This document shows positions 54,572-63,835 of a stretch of 64,000 nucleotides of DNA, piece by piece (positions within the stretch are counted from its first letter, which is position 1; each line of letters starts with the position of its first letter). The notes under the pieces were generated by a model, which was not told the origin of the DNA, made no database searches, and worked only from the letters and a program-made list of their open reading frames with translations. Source of the DNA: Clostridium sp. KNHs205. GTDB lineage: Bacteria; Bacillota; Clostridia; Lachnospirales; Lachnospiraceae. The stretch lies in assembly GCF_000702945.1 (NCBI RefSeq), contig NZ_JNLE01000003.1, forward strand, positions 3,023,501 to 3,087,500, given 5' to 3'. The translations under genes and the position numbers were made by a program.

Positions 54572-54886
54572 TCATTTACCTAAATATGCTATTATAAAGT
54601 TTAACAGGGCAGCCAAAGCAGCAATGAAACCTGAAATCGATATAATAAGATACGTTTTGTTTTTGGTGAATTGGTACTTGGGAAAGGCTTCTGCGGCAAC
54701 ATAAGCCCAGAACATAGCTGTTGGAACATTATTGGGTTGATCCGTAAATAAATTAAATACTGTAATTACGACATAGAAACCGCAAAACACACTTATTCCA
54801 AGCTTCCTTCCACGATTTTCTGCAAGTAACATCCCCTCATCATTTTTCTCTTTTCTGCTTTTTTCAAGTATCGTTTCTTTATTCAT
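54572..54886 (-). CDS. small membrane protein, DUF6442-like
   Basis: The ATG at 54886 follows GGAGG by 7 nt. A longer frame to 54925 overlaps that site. The 104-residue protein has a basic, charged N terminus (KETILEKSRKEKNDEGMLLAENRGRKLG) and three hydrophobic segments (about 38-52, 60-72, 82-100). This matches a family of uncharacterised membrane proteins that are encoded with XRE regulators. Its function is unknown. Confidence 0.75.
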   Translation of the reverse strand: MNKETILEKSRKEKNDEGMLLAENRGRKLGISVFCGFYVVITVFNLFTDQPNNVPTAMFWAYVAAEAFPKYQFTKNKTYLIISISGFIAALAALLNFIIAYLGK

Positions 54887-54940
54887 TAAATACCTCCATA
54901 TAATAGTGCCAAGTTTTCTTGCCAATCATATGTTAAAAGT

Positions 54941-54956
54941 ACCAAGTTTACTTGGT
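54941..54956 (-). promoter_or_regulatory. probable XRE operator
   Basis: ACCAAGT-TT-ACTTGGT is a perfect dyad 55 bp before the membrane-protein start. A second, imperfect copy (CCAAG-TTTT-CTTGC, 54909-54921) lies closer to the gene. Tandem dyads fit autorepression by the XRE protein. Confidence 0.7.
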
Positions 54957-55048
54957 ATTATGTATCAGCATGGTTATAAGATGGATTTATTTTAACTTAT
55001 TTTGATACATAAATAAGCTCCATTTTATTCTTTCTAGTCCATGACACC

Positions 55049-55077
55049 TTGAACACTTTCTGATTTTGGTATATTAT
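55049..55077 (+). promoter_or_regulatory. vanR-vanS promoter
   Basis: TTGAAC (55049-55054), 17 bp, TATTAT (55072-55077) is a good sigma-A promoter, about 105 bp before the response-regulator ATG. Confidence 0.65.
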
Positions 55078-55182
55078 GCTACTAGGTGTGTATTTTCACA
55101 AGGTGACACCGGGAAATATCTAAACGGCATTGCAAGGAACCAGCAATACCACGGAAATATGTAATGAAATGCGAGGACAGGA

Positions 55183-55872
55183 ATGGGAGAGTCAATTTTA
55201 ATAGTAGATGATGAAAAAGAAATTGCAGATTTGCTGGAGTTCTATCTTCAGAATGAAGGCTTTCATGTATATAAATATTACACCGGGAGAGAAGCACTGG
55301 AATGTGTGGCTTCAAATAAGTTAAGTCTTGCAGTGCTGGATGTAATGCTTCCGGATATTGATGGTTTTCGTATCTGCCAGAAGATCCGGGAGAAATATTT
55401 CTTCCCTGTAATTATGCTGACGGCAAAAGTGGAAGATATGGATAAGATTATGGGATTAACCCTGGGAGCGGATGATTATATTACCAAACCATTTAACCCA
55501 CTGGAAGTGGTGGCAAGGGTTAAGACCCAGCTTCGAAGATATATGAGGTATAACAATGCAGAGGAGCAGGAGAGCACTGTTATTGACATAAGAGGGCTTA
55601 CCATTAATAAAGACAATCATGAGTGTTCGTTGTTTGGCAGGGAGCTTGCCCTGACACCAATCGAATTCTCCATTCTCTGGTATCTGTGTGAACGCAAAGG
55701 AAAGGTGGTATCCTCTGAAGAACTCTTTGAAAATGTATGGAAAGAAAAATTCCTGGACAATAATAATACAGTAATGGCTCATATCGGAAGACTCAGGGAA
55801 AAGATGCAGGAGAATCCGAAGAATCCAAAGTTTATTAAAACTGTTTGGGGAGTGGGGTATAAGATTGAATAA
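55183..55872 (+). CDS. vanR: OmpR-type response regulator, VanR-like
   Basis: The 229-residue protein has a receiver domain (1-120) with acidic pocket DDE at 9-11, phospho-acceptor Asp53 in LAVLDVMLPDIDG, and the TKPFNP Lys. The C-terminal winged helix (about 130-229) ends NNTVMAHIGRLREKMQENPKNPKFIKTVWGVGYKIE. VanR regulators of glycopeptide clusters have this sequence style, and the van genes start 1.3 kb downstream. The kinase gene overlaps its stop codon. Confidence 0.88.
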   Translation: MGESILIVDDEKEIADLLEFYLQNEGFHVYKYYTGREALECVASNKLSLAVLDVMLPDIDGFRICQKIREKYFFPVIMLTAKVEDMDKIMGLTLGADDYITKPFNPLEVVARVKTQLRRYMRYNNAEEQESTVIDIRGLTINKDNHECSLFGRELALTPIEFSILWYLCERKGKVVSSEELFENVWKEKFLDNNNTVMAHIGRLREKMQENPKNPKFIKTVWGVGYKIE

Positions 55873-56959
55873 GAAATTTGATATCAAAAGGAAACTGACT
55901 GCTTATATCTTTACCAGATTTATCATATGGCTGATGGTTTATACCTTTTTATTGCTGGGATCCTTTGTGCTTATCGGTGAAATCCTGCGCAGCATGACCT
56001 GGTATTCAGGTGACCTGTTGTACCGGTTATTTTCGGCCATTAACAGAAGAGATGTTTTGTTTTTAGGTACTCTCTGGGTTATTGGTGCCATTATAATCTT
56101 TCTCTTCTTCTGGTTTAAGACACTGGGATATCTTGAGAAAGTCACAGAAGCTGCCAGTCAGATATACAGTCCTTCTGAGGAACTTATAACCCTTCCGGAG
56201 GAATTAAAGGAGCTTGAAAACCGCCTGAACCAGAGTAAGCTTGAGTACAGGAAGAATGAACGTGCAGCAAGAGATGCAGAGCAGAGAAAAAATGATCTGG
56301 TAGTATACCTGGCCCATGACCTGAAGACTCCTCTAACATCAGTAATCGGTTATCTTACTCTGCTTAGGGATGAGAAGGAAATATCAGAAGCCCTGAAAGA
56401 AAAATATCTTGCCATATCCTTAAGCAAAGCTGAAAGATTGGAAGAGCTTATAAATGAGTTCTTTGATATCACCCGCTTTAATCTGACCAATCTGACACTG
56501 GAATTAAGCCGGGTCAATATTACCAGAATGCTGGAGCAAATTGTATTTGAAGCCGGTCCGGCTCTAAGGGAGAAAGCTCTTAACTGCAGATTAAATGCGG
56601 AGAGTGACATTTACATCCGGTGTGACGCAGGTAAAATGCAGAGGGTATTTGATAATTTGCTGCGAAATGCCATTAATTACAGTTTTGAAGAAGATACCAT
56701 AATAGTTGCGGTGAAACAGAAAGGGAACGATATACACTTTATATTCATCAATCATGGAAATACCATACCGGAGGAGAAGCTGAGCCGGATATTTGAGCAA
56801 TTCTACCGACTGGATACCTCCAGACAATCAAAAACCGGTGGTGCAGGCTTAGGACTGGCCATTGCAAAAGAAATCGTAGAACTGCATCAGGGAAAAATAA
56901 CTGCCGCCAGTAAAGATGAAGTCATTACTTTTGAAATAACCATGCCGGCAATGCTATAA
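55865..56959 (+). CDS. vanS: sensor histidine kinase, VanS-like
   Basis: A TTG start overlaps the end of vanR and sits behind GGAGTGGGG. The 364-residue membrane kinase has two membrane helices (about 14-40 and 64-86) with only a short extracytoplasmic loop. It then has a coiled linker, the H box with His151 (YLAHDLKTPLTSVIGYL), the N box DNLLRNAINYS, and G boxes GGAGLGLAIAKEI. The short loop suggests ligand sensing within or next to the membrane, as in VanS of D-Ala-D-Ser clusters. Confidence 0.88.
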   Translation: MNKKFDIKRKLTAYIFTRFIIWLMVYTFLLLGSFVLIGEILRSMTWYSGDLLYRLFSAINRRDVLFLGTLWVIGAIIIFLFFWFKTLGYLEKVTEAASQIYSPSEELITLPEELKELENRLNQSKLEYRKNERAARDAEQRKNDLVVYLAHDLKTPLTSVIGYLTLLRDEKEISEALKEKYLAISLSKAERLEELINEFFDITRFNLTNLTLELSRVNITRMLEQIVFEAGPALREKALNCRLNAESDIYIRCDAGKMQRVFDNLLRNAINYSFEEDTIIVAVKQKGNDIHFIFINHGNTIPEEKLSRIFEQFYRLDTSRQSKTGGAGLGLAIAKEIVELHQGKITAASKDEVITFEITMPAML

Positions 56960-57024
56960 GAAACAATGTAAGAAAATTGTAAGAAATTCCGTATAAAAAA
57001 GTAGGAAAGTTCATATAGAAAACG

Positions 57025-57082
57025 AAAAAAAGCTGTCCGCTGTTTTGATAAGATGTTATCAGACAAGCGGATAGCTTTTTTT
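57025..57082 (+). terminator. terminator between vanS and the ligase gene
   Basis: AAAAAAAGCTGTCCGCT pairs with AGCGGATAGCTTTTTTT (one G-U). A nested TGATAA/TTATCA stem lies in the loop, and a T run follows. It separates the regulatory genes from the resistance genes, which therefore need their own inducible promoter. Confidence 0.9.
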
Positions 57083-57131
57083 TATTGCGGGTGTCAGAAT
57101 AAAGCAAAACAGCAATAACCGCTGAAAATAA

Positions 57132-57164
57132 GGAGAAAAGTGAAAGTAAACACTTTTACTCTCC
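57132..57164 (+). promoter_or_regulatory. leader hairpin before the van ligase gene
   Basis: GGAGAAAAGTG pairs with CACTTTTACTCTCC with a 3-nt bulge and an 8-nt loop, 43 nt before the ligase start. The 57083-57206 stretch should hold the VanR-controlled promoter, but I see no clear consensus hexamers. Confidence 0.45.
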
Positions 57165-57206
57165 TGGATTTGTAAGCATGTAAAGGCATGCAGATGGGAG
57201 CTAAGG

Positions 57207-58277
57207 ATGAAAAAAATAACAAAATTCAGAAAAAATATAGCAGTTTTATTTGGAGGTAATTCTACCGAATATGAGGTATCACTTCAATCGGCATATTCCA
57301 TTCTTACGGTATTGGAGAATAGTGATAAATACAATATCATACGTCTTGGGATTACAAGAGAGGGAGAATGGTACCGATATAATGGACCTTTAGAAGATAT
57401 TCAGACGGATAACTGGAGAAATAATACAGAATTCTTAAGTCCAGCTTTAATATCACCGGATAGAAGAGTAAAAGGAATGATAGAATTCAGCAAAAAAGGT
57501 ATGAAAACGACCACACTTCACGGAGTCTTTCCAGTGCTTCATGGAAAGAACGGAGAAGACGGCACAGTTCAGGGACTGATTGAACTTGCAGGTATTCCCC
57601 TGATCGGCTGCGGCACGGAAGCCTCCGCGCTTTGTATGGATAAGGACAGAGCTCACAAATTAGTCAAAGAAGCAGGCATAACAGTGCCAAAAGCAATACT
57701 CCTTACAAAAGCAGAGAAGGAAGAGGATTTATTAAAAGCACTGGGAGAATTAACCTGCCCCCTCTTTGTAAAGCCGGTAAAGGCCGGTTCCTCTTTTGGA
57801 ATAACCAAAGTAACCAGGAAAGAAGCACTGATGGAAGCTGTTGAAGCAGCATTTCAACACGATTCGGAAGTTCTCATCGAAGAGAATATTGATGGGTTTG
57901 AAGTGGGCTGTGCCATTATGGGAAAAGAAGAACTGTTAATTGGTGAAGTAGATGAGATTCAGCTGGCAGACGGTTTCTTTGATTATACAGAAAAATATAC
58001 CTTAAAAAGCGCTGTAATTCATATGCCTGCCAGAATAAACGATGAGACCAGGGAGAAAATCAGAAAAGCTGCGGCTTTGATTTATAAAACTCTTGGATGC
58101 AAGGGCTTTGCCAGAGTTGATATGTTCTTAACAACGGAGGGCAGTATTGTATTCAATGAAGTAAATACCATACCGGGTTTTACCTCACATAGCAGGTATC
58201 CGGGTATGATGAAGGGAATCGGTTTATCTTATGAAGAGATTCTTGACCGGCTTATAGGAGAGGAGTTGGGCTTATGA
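57207..58277 (+). CDS. vanG: D-alanine-D-serine ligase, VanG-type
   Basis: This 356-residue ATP-grasp ligase makes the altered peptidoglycan precursor ending that lowers vancomycin affinity. It has FGGNSTEYEVSLQSA at the N terminus, VFPVLHGKNGEDGTVQGLIELAGIPLIGC, the P-loop-like KPVKAGSSFGITKV and the C-terminal FNEVNTIPGFTSHSRYP. The specificity loop FFDYTEKYTLKSAVIHMPA contains EKY in place of the YDY/K-Y pair of D-Ala-D-Ala ligases, which is the VanG/VanC/VanE pattern for D-Ser. GATGGGAG is the ribosome site. The next gene overlaps by ATGA. Confidence 0.9.
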   Translation: MKKITKFRKNIAVLFGGNSTEYEVSLQSAYSILTVLENSDKYNIIRLGITREGEWYRYNGPLEDIQTDNWRNNTEFLSPALISPDRRVKGMIEFSKKGMKTTTLHGVFPVLHGKNGEDGTVQGLIELAGIPLIGCGTEASALCMDKDRAHKLVKEAGITVPKAILLTKAEKEEDLLKALGELTCPLFVKPVKAGSSFGITKVTRKEALMEAVEAAFQHDSEVLIEENIDGFEVGCAIMGKEELLIGEVDEIQLADGFFDYTEKYTLKSAVIHMPARINDETREKIRKAAALIYKTLGCKGFARVDMFLTTEGSIVFNEVNTIPGFTSHSRYPGMMKGIGLSYEEILDRLIGEELGL

Positions 58278-59029
58278 ATAATAAAAGGATAACTATGTCT
58301 GATACCGAAAAAGGTAGTCTTATTCTCGTCAACAGAGATCATCCCCTAAAAGGTGAAACTTCAGGAAAACTGATAAATGTCGGCGGGATGGGAGTATTAC
58401 TTGAAAGCAGGACTGCTGCTATGCTTGGTCAGCTGTTAAAGGATATCAAGGGGGAAGAGGATATTACGGCTGTCAGCGGATACCGTAGTTATAAGGAACA
58501 AAAGGAAATATTCAATGATTCACTGGCGGAAAACGGAAGAGAGTTTACGGAAAGGTATGTAGCATATCCGGGGTGCAGCGAGCATCAGACCGGATATGCC
58601 ATTGATCTTGGAAAAACGGCAGAAGAGATAGATTTTCTCTGCCCGGATTTTCCATATGCAGGCACACCTCAGAAATTTCGGGATAAAGCAGCAGATTATG
58701 GTTTTATACAGCGATACGAGAAAGAGAAGGAAAGGGTCACAAAGATTGGTCATGAACCCTGGCATTTCCGCTATGTAGGATATCCTCATTCCAGAATAAT
58801 GAAGGATAACAACTTCTCCCTGGAGGAGTATATGGAATTTATAGAGGAACATCGTTATGGTGTCAATCCCTTTGTCTTTCATGGAAATAAGCAGAGCTTT
58901 GAGATTGGCTGCCTCAAACTGGAGGAAAAGGAACAGGAAGTTACTATCAGTGAAGATATCATATATCAGATTTCAGGCAGTAATAGGAAAAGTGTGATCA
59001 TTACACTCTGGAAGGAGCAGAAAGTGTGA
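58274..59029 (+). CDS. vanXY: D,D-peptidase, VanXY/VanY type
   Basis: The 251-residue M15B-type zinc peptidase has all catalytic residues: SEHQTGYAIDL supplies His104 and Asp111, and EPWHFRYVG supplies Glu161 and His164. SGYRSYKEQ (about 68-76) is the substrate-binding motif. It has no signal peptide or membrane anchor, as in the cytosolic VanXY proteins that destroy D-Ala-D-Ala and trim pentapeptides. It overlaps the ligase gene by 4 bases and the following gene by 4 bases. Confidence 0.9.
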   Translation: MNNKRITMSDTEKGSLILVNRDHPLKGETSGKLINVGGMGVLLESRTAAMLGQLLKDIKGEEDITAVSGYRSYKEQKEIFNDSLAENGREFTERYVAYPGCSEHQTGYAIDLGKTAEEIDFLCPDFPYAGTPQKFRDKAADYGFIQRYEKEKERVTKIGHEPWHFRYVGYPHSRIMKDNNFSLEEYMEFIEEHRYGVNPFVFHGNKQSFEIGCLKLEEKEQEVTISEDIIYQISGSNRKSVIITLWKEQKV

Positions 59030-60048
59030 AAAATGGATTAGTAGATACAAAGAAAGCTTATCCGGATATCGATGTCTTCAGGCTGGTGGCAGCAATTCTG
59101 GTTGTTGCTATCCATACCTCACCTTTGACCTCCTACAACGGTTATGCTGACTTTCTCCTTACCAGAGTAGTTGGGAGAGTGGCAGTCCCTTTCTTTTTTA
59201 TGGTTACAGGATTCTTCTTATATAAAGAAGAGATGATACAAAGAAATAAGCTGATATCCTTTCTTAAAAGAACTTCCCTTTATTATATGGGAGCCATGCT
59301 TTTATATTTACCCATTAACTGGTATTCCGGTTATTTTAACAGCAAAAATCTTGGAGGTAAAATAATACGTGATGTATTGCTGGATGGAACCATGTATCAT
59401 CTCTGGTACCTGCCGGCAGCTTTTTTAGGAAGTATTATTGCTTATTACACCCTGAAATACCTGTCCTTGAGAGGATCATTTCTGCTGACCTTCCTTCTCT
59501 ATCTTCTGGGAGTGCTGGGCGACAGCTACTATGGATTAACCAAATCAATTCCGGTGTTAAATGGATTATACGACAATCTGTTTCAGGTTATGGATTATAC
59601 CAGAAATGGAATATTTTTTGCCCCGGTGTTTTTTGTACTGGGGGCGATGCTTAAGAAACGGCGATGTGAATTCAGAAAGTCTGTTATCTTTACTGCAGTC
59701 TTTTTGGTGCTAATGGCTGCTGAGGCTACAGTCCTGAAAGGTAATAGCTTTATGAGGCATGACAGTATGTATCTGCTGCTGGTACCACTGATGTATTTTC
59801 TATTCTCGCTGCTTCTGCAACGGAGAGGAACACAAAAACGAGGATTTCGTCATATCTCCCTGATTATCTACATTATTCATCCCTTAATCATCATCCTCAT
59901 AAGAGGTGCATCGAAAATAATAGGAATTGAAAGATGGACGGTTCATAACAGTTTGCTTCATTTCCTTTTGACGGCTGTTTTTTCTTTTCTGGCAGGGTTG
60001 ATCATTACCAATGTATTGAATAGATTTCGCTTAAAATCTCCAACCTGA
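59026..60048 (+). CDS. VanT-like membrane acyltransferase domain as a separate protein
   Basis: A GTG start overlaps the vanXY stop (GTGA) behind GAAGGAGC. The 340-residue protein is an acyltransferase-3 membrane domain with about ten helices. It starts IDVFRLVAAILVVAIHTSPL, then has VGRVAVPFFFMVTGFFLY and MYHLWYLPAAFLGSII. In VanT of VanG/VanC/VanE clusters this module forms the N-terminal half of the serine racemase and is thought to take up or present L-Ser. Here it ends with its own stop, 188 bp before the racemase. Confidence 0.88.
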   Translation: MKNGLVDTKKAYPDIDVFRLVAAILVVAIHTSPLTSYNGYADFLLTRVVGRVAVPFFFMVTGFFLYKEEMIQRNKLISFLKRTSLYYMGAMLLYLPINWYSGYFNSKNLGGKIIRDVLLDGTMYHLWYLPAAFLGSIIAYYTLKYLSLRGSFLLTFLLYLLGVLGDSYYGLTKSIPVLNGLYDNLFQVMDYTRNGIFFAPVFFVLGAMLKKRRCEFRKSVIFTAVFLVLMAAEATVLKGNSFMRHDSMYLLLVPLMYFLFSLLLQRRGTQKRGFRHISLIIYIIHPLIIILIRGASKIIGIERWTVHNSLLHFLLTAVFSFLAGLIITNVLNRFRLKSPT

Positions 60049-60060
60049 TATAAAACTATG

Positions 60061-60109
60061 CCAGCGGATATGGTATACCAGCGGATATGGTTTACCATCG
60101 GATATTCAG
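60061..60109. repeat. three tandem 17-bp repeats between the two vanT parts
   Basis: CCAGCGGATATGGTATA, CCAGCGGATATGGTTTA and a decayed CCATCGGATATTCAG follow each other directly, starting 12 nt after the acyltransferase stop. They lie exactly at the domain junction where fused VanT proteins continue. Confidence 0.9.
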
Positions 60110-60236
60110 TAACGGAATAACGACAGGGAACGCAATAGTGAATTATAAATCTAAATAGAAAGGATGCCCTGCCACAGGTTAAATCATTCCCAGCCTTAAA
60201 CTTGCGGCAATATTACAGGGAAACTCGTAGTGGGCA

Positions 60237-61415
60237 ATGAGTGAATATATGAATCTAAGTATAAACAACACAATTTCAGTGATGAAACCGCAGACCTTTG
60301 AGAAGAACCGAGCATGGCTTAGCATAGATACCAGCAATCTGCTTCATAATGTAAAGGAACTTCAGGGAATAATGAAAGGTGACTGTAAACTGATGGCAGT
60401 TGTGAAAGCCAATGCTTACGGACACGGAAGTGTGGAGACTGCAGCTTCATTAAATAATGCCGGAATCAAAAATTTTGCAGTAGCCACCTTAAACGAAGGC
60501 ATAGAACTTCGATTAAGCGGTATCCGTGGAGAGATTCTGGTGCTTGGTTACACCGATGTTTCCTATGCCAGAGAGCTTAAGGAATACAGGCTTACCCAGA
60601 CAGTTGTTGATTACTCCTACGGAATAGAACTGGAAAGTAAGAAGATACCTGTAAATGTTCATATAAAAATAGATACCGGTATGCGCAGGCTTGGAATGGA
60701 ATCGAAGGATTTGGAAAGAATTAGAGAAATCTTTTCATTTAAGTACCTGAATGTTACTGGCATGTTTACTCACCTTTGCGCAGCTGACAGCAGAAGCTTG
60801 GAAGATATTTATTTTACGGAAAAGCAGACAGAGAGCTTTTATCGGCTTGTGGATGAGCTAAAGGCTATAGGAATAAAGGTTCCGGTTCATGTACAAAGCT
60901 CCTACGGCTTATTAAACTATAATGAGCTGCCCTGCGATTACGCCAGGATTGGAATTGCGATGTATGGCTGCTTAAGTTCTGCAAAAGACAAGACTGTAAT
61001 AATGCCGGATCTAAAACCGGTATTGAGCCTGCAGTCCAGACTGGTGCTCATAAGAAATATACCGGCAGGTGAAAGTGTTGGATATGGAAGAGTTTATCAG
61101 GCATCGGAGGATAGGACCATTGGAATATTATCAATAGGTTATGGGGATGGTTATCCCAGAGAACTTTCAGAGGGTAAGGGAGAGGTACTTATAAAAGGAG
61201 TAAAGGTGCCGGTAATCGGCCGCATCTGTATGGATCAGCTAATGATTGACATAACAGGAATACAGGGTATTAAGAGAGGTGATATAGCAACACTAATGGG
61301 AGGCAGTGCAAATGAAATGATTCCGGCTGATGAAGTTGCTGACAGCGCAGGAACCATTGCAAATGAACTTCTTAGCAGACTGGGAAACAGGCTGCCGCGT
61401 ATATATACCAGGTAA
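60237..61415 (+). CDS. VanT-like serine/alanine racemase domain as a separate protein
   Basis: The 392-residue PLP enzyme has the fold-III racemase set. The lysine motif is VVKANAYGHGS with Lys57. IDTGMRRLG and SIGYGDGYPREL are also present, together with VIGRICMDQLMID. It supplies D-Ser (and possibly D-Ala) for the ligase. The length equals a free Alr, but the operon position and the preceding acyltransferase gene point to the racemase half of a split VanT. The ribosome site is weak (GTAGTGGG). In-frame ATGs at 60249 and 60282 are alternatives, so the first 16 residues are uncertain. Confidence 0.87.
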   Translation: MSEYMNLSINNTISVMKPQTFEKNRAWLSIDTSNLLHNVKELQGIMKGDCKLMAVVKANAYGHGSVETAASLNNAGIKNFAVATLNEGIELRLSGIRGEILVLGYTDVSYARELKEYRLTQTVVDYSYGIELESKKIPVNVHIKIDTGMRRLGMESKDLERIREIFSFKYLNVTGMFTHLCAADSRSLEDIYFTEKQTESFYRLVDELKAIGIKVPVHVQSSYGLLNYNELPCDYARIGIAMYGCLSSAKDKTVIMPDLKPVLSLQSRLVLIRNIPAGESVGYGRVYQASEDRTIGILSIGYGDGYPRELSEGKGEVLIKGVKVPVIGRICMDQLMIDITGIQGIKRGDIATLMGGSANEMIPADEVADSAGTIANELLSRLGNRLPRIYTR

Positions 61416-61475
61416 CAACTTAAGGTGTGTTTAAAAGCTGCCTATGCCAGGAGCTGTTCCCCTTTCAAATACGCC

Positions 61476-61967
61476 TTAGGTTATCGCCTGGGCAGAAATA
61501 TAATATCTGGCAAGAAGCGTATAGGAAAAGGACAGTGCCATGGTCTGTATGGTATCATTTGGTTTGTGGATAATTGTCTCCTCCTTATCCCCAAAGGCCA
61601 TTGCAATAGCAGCTTCAAGTTCATCACAGAATAAGTTATAGGTTTCTTCATAATTGTCACTATTCTGTAATAATGAAATACTGCGGCTGATATCTGTCAG
61701 GGTTAACACCGGCTTTAACAAAAAGAGCACATAAAGATAAGCCAGATGTTCTCTTTGGTATTTTTTATTTTTGGAAGGAACGATAATTTTCTGTTTCACA
61801 TAGTTGTTTATCATGGTCGATGTAACGGGCTTAACGGAAGAATCTTCATAAAATAAGGAGACATTCTCCTCCAAAAGGCTGATGACCTGATCCATATATA
61901 ATTCAATGGCAGGCCATTCTTTCCATCTCGGGCAGCGGTAATTCAGAATATCCTTTAAAGTAAACAT
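61476..61967 (-). CDS. DUF1836 protein
   Basis: The ATG at 61967 is 7 nt behind AAAGGAG. An in-frame TTG at 61973 is too close. The 163-residue protein matches DUF1836 (CPRWKEWPAIELYMDQVISLLEENVSLF, VTSTMINNYVKQKIIVPSKNKKYQREHLAYLYVLFLLKPVLTLTDI). The middle looks like a MerR-type helix-turn-helix, so a DNA-binding role is suspected. The function is unknown. It converges on the racemase gene. Confidence 0.88.
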   Translation of the reverse strand: MFTLKDILNYRCPRWKEWPAIELYMDQVISLLEENVSLFYEDSSVKPVTSTMINNYVKQKIIVPSKNKKYQREHLAYLYVLFLLKPVLTLTDISRSISLLQNSDNYEETYNLFCDELEAAIAMAFGDKEETIIHKPNDTIQTMALSFSYTLLARYYISAQAIT

Positions 61968-62064
61968 AATCAAACTCCTTTACAGGCAGGTCTACATGTG
62001 ATGGATGCCAATATAAAATAAAGATATATAAACATAAATGAAATCTTTAAATATAGCATAATAT

Positions 62065-62156
62065 ATAAGTTGAATTATAGTTTTATCTTTTTCCGGTCTG
62101 ATGGTATATAAAAGTGATGATACCGGAGTAAGAAAAGATACCATAATTCAACTTAT
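62065..62156. repeat. inverted repeat in the DUF1836-dnaJ gap
   Basis: Arms starting ATAAGTTGAATTAT and ending ATAATTCAACTTAT pair through TTATCTTTT and CCGGT/ACCGG, with small asymmetric bulges, leaving about 22 nt of loop. The outer 13 nt (TATAAGTTGAATT) equal the outer end of the 41.2-kb inverted repeat. The rest of the 471-bp gap, 61974-62064 and 62157-62444, is very AT-rich, and I see no other feature there apart from the dnaJ leader. Confidence 0.75.
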
Positions 62157-62444
62157 TTAAGTTGTGAATATATAGTAATTATGATAATATTATATAGTAT
62201 TGAATACTATAAGTCAACGAAATAAGACAAAAAAGTCTGACTATTAAGAACATATGGTATAATATTAAAAAACCTATGTACGTCTCTAAAAATTAAATAA
62301 ATTTGTTAAGAAATATTTAATAATGTTACCTTTCATAAAAGTTGTCAAATGTGCTTTGAAATGGTAAAATAATAAAAACTTATAATTTAATCACAAACAA
62401 AGGAATAGGTTGCTTCCTATTAGCAAGCTACAGGTGTAAATAAA

Positions 62445-63065
62445 ATGATAACAGATCCTTATAAATCCTTAGGAGTATCTCCAAATGCATCCAATGATGA
62501 AGTAAAAAGAGCTTACAGAGAATTAAGCAGAAAATACCACCCGGATTCTAATGTGGACAATCCATTGTCAGATCTTGCCGCAGAGAAATTCAAGGAAGTG
62601 CAGGCTGCTTATGATCAGATCATGAAGGAAAGAGAAGGTGGTTCCAGTAGCAGCAGTTCCGGCTACGGAAGACCAGAAGGAACCTCCGGTGATTCAGCAG
62701 AACTTAATACTGTATACAATTATCTGAACGGAAGACGTTACAGAGAGGCACTTAATACCTTAAGCAACATCTATCCAAGAACTGCAAGATGGTATTATTA
62801 CAGTGCAATTGCCAATGCCCAGACGGGTAATAATTATGTGGCTTTAAATCATGCAAGAGAAGCTGTTAACATGGAACCGAATAATGTTGAATACAGAAAC
62901 CTGCTGAATCAGATGGACTGGCAGGGCAGACGTTATGACAATACCAGGCAGCAGACCTACGGCGGTTATGGAAGCGGCTGTGGAAGCGGTAATTTTTGCT
63001 GTGATTTATGTATTGCGGATTCCTTATGTGAATGTATGGGAGGGGATTTGTGCGGATGTTTCTAA
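62445..63065 (+). CDS. DnaJ-domain protein with TPR and cysteine-rich tail
   Basis: The 206-residue protein has a J domain (about 4-62, [34 protein letters not shown] intact) followed by a Ser/Gly linker (66-82). A TPR-like helical region (about 86-150) reads [35 protein letters not shown]. The Gly/Cys-rich end has six cysteines in about 25 residues ([23 protein letters not shown]). It would recruit DnaK to a specific client. The Cys tail may bind metal. Such proteins are common in Lachnospiraceae. Confidence 0.88.
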   Translation: MITDPYKSLGVSPNASNDEVKRAYRELSRKYHPDSNVDNPLSDLAAEKFKEVQAAYDQIMKEREGGSSSSSSGYGRPEGTSGDSAELNTVYNYLNGRRYREALNTLSNIYPRTARWYYYSAIANAQTGNNYVALNHAREAVNMEPNNVEYRNLLNQMDWQGRRYDNTRQQTYGGYGSGCGSGNFCCDLCIADSLCECMGGDLCGCF

Positions 63066-63589
63066 GCACGAGGAAATTGACTTTTCTCGGACTGCTGCTG
63101 GCAGTTACCGTATTGCTGATAGTATTAAGCGGTATTTTGGAATTTAATACCCTTTTTCTTCTGGCGGTAGCCTCTTTTGGTGTTGGTATAGCCGTAAGAG
63201 AAGCCGGTGTACCAATGGGGGTTGGGTATTTAATCGGTAGTATAGCACTTGGTTTTTTTCTGGCTCCCAATAAATTATATTGCATAACCTATGGAGCTAT
63301 GGCAATTTACCTGCTTGTGGTAGAGTGTATCTATGATAAGCTTCTTGTGGTTAATAGTGCGGCAGTACGGGGAAAACTACTGTGGGTTCTAAAGTATCTA
63401 ATATTTAACCTGCTCTTTATACCAATGCTGTTATTGTTTCCAGGTCTTATCTATGCAGGTAAAATAGACACCAGGTTAATGCTTCTGATGTTTGCAGGAG
63501 GACAGGTACTGCTGTTTTTATATGATAAAGGATACAGATATTTTCAGGGAGTTATCTGGGAAAGAGTGAGAACAAAGCTGAAGCTGTAA
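63056..63589 (+). CDS. hypothetical membrane protein
   Basis: The ATG at 63056 overlaps the end of the DnaJ-like gene by 10 bases and is behind GGGAGGGG. The 177-residue protein has about five hydrophobic helices (residues about 9-30, 33-50, 58-75, 80-98, 120-140). I do not recognise a family. Overlap with the J-domain gene implies co-translation and perhaps a shared process. Confidence 0.7.
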   Translation: MFLSTRKLTFLGLLLAVTVLLIVLSGILEFNTLFLLAVASFGVGIAVREAGVPMGVGYLIGSIALGFFLAPNKLYCITYGAMAIYLLVVECIYDKLLVVNSAAVRGKLLWVLKYLIFNLLFIPMLLLFPGLIYAGKIDTRLMLLMFAGGQVLLFLYDKGYRYFQGVIWERVRTKLKL

Positions 63590-63622
63590 ACTGTATATAT
63601 GAGGTACTTGAGCGACTGTTTG

Positions 63623-63654
63623 AAAAGGCAGCTCTGCTAAGGTGCCTCTTTTCT
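63623..63654 (+). terminator. probable terminator after the dnaJ-like unit
   Basis: AAAAGGCA pairs with TGCC-TC-TTTT around a 12-nt loop and runs into TTTTCTATTTTA. Confidence 0.5.
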
Positions 63655-63835
63655 ATTTTATCTAAAACTGTACTCTCATTAAGCAAAAAGTACCATTATT
63701 TAAATGGGGAAATTATATAGTTGAAAATTTATATAGTATTCAAGAAAATTAATCAAGCACATAAGAAACATTTCACACACGTTTTTATCCCTGATATTCG
63801 AGGTTTAGGCGTGGTGAGAAAGGCATGGTATTAAT

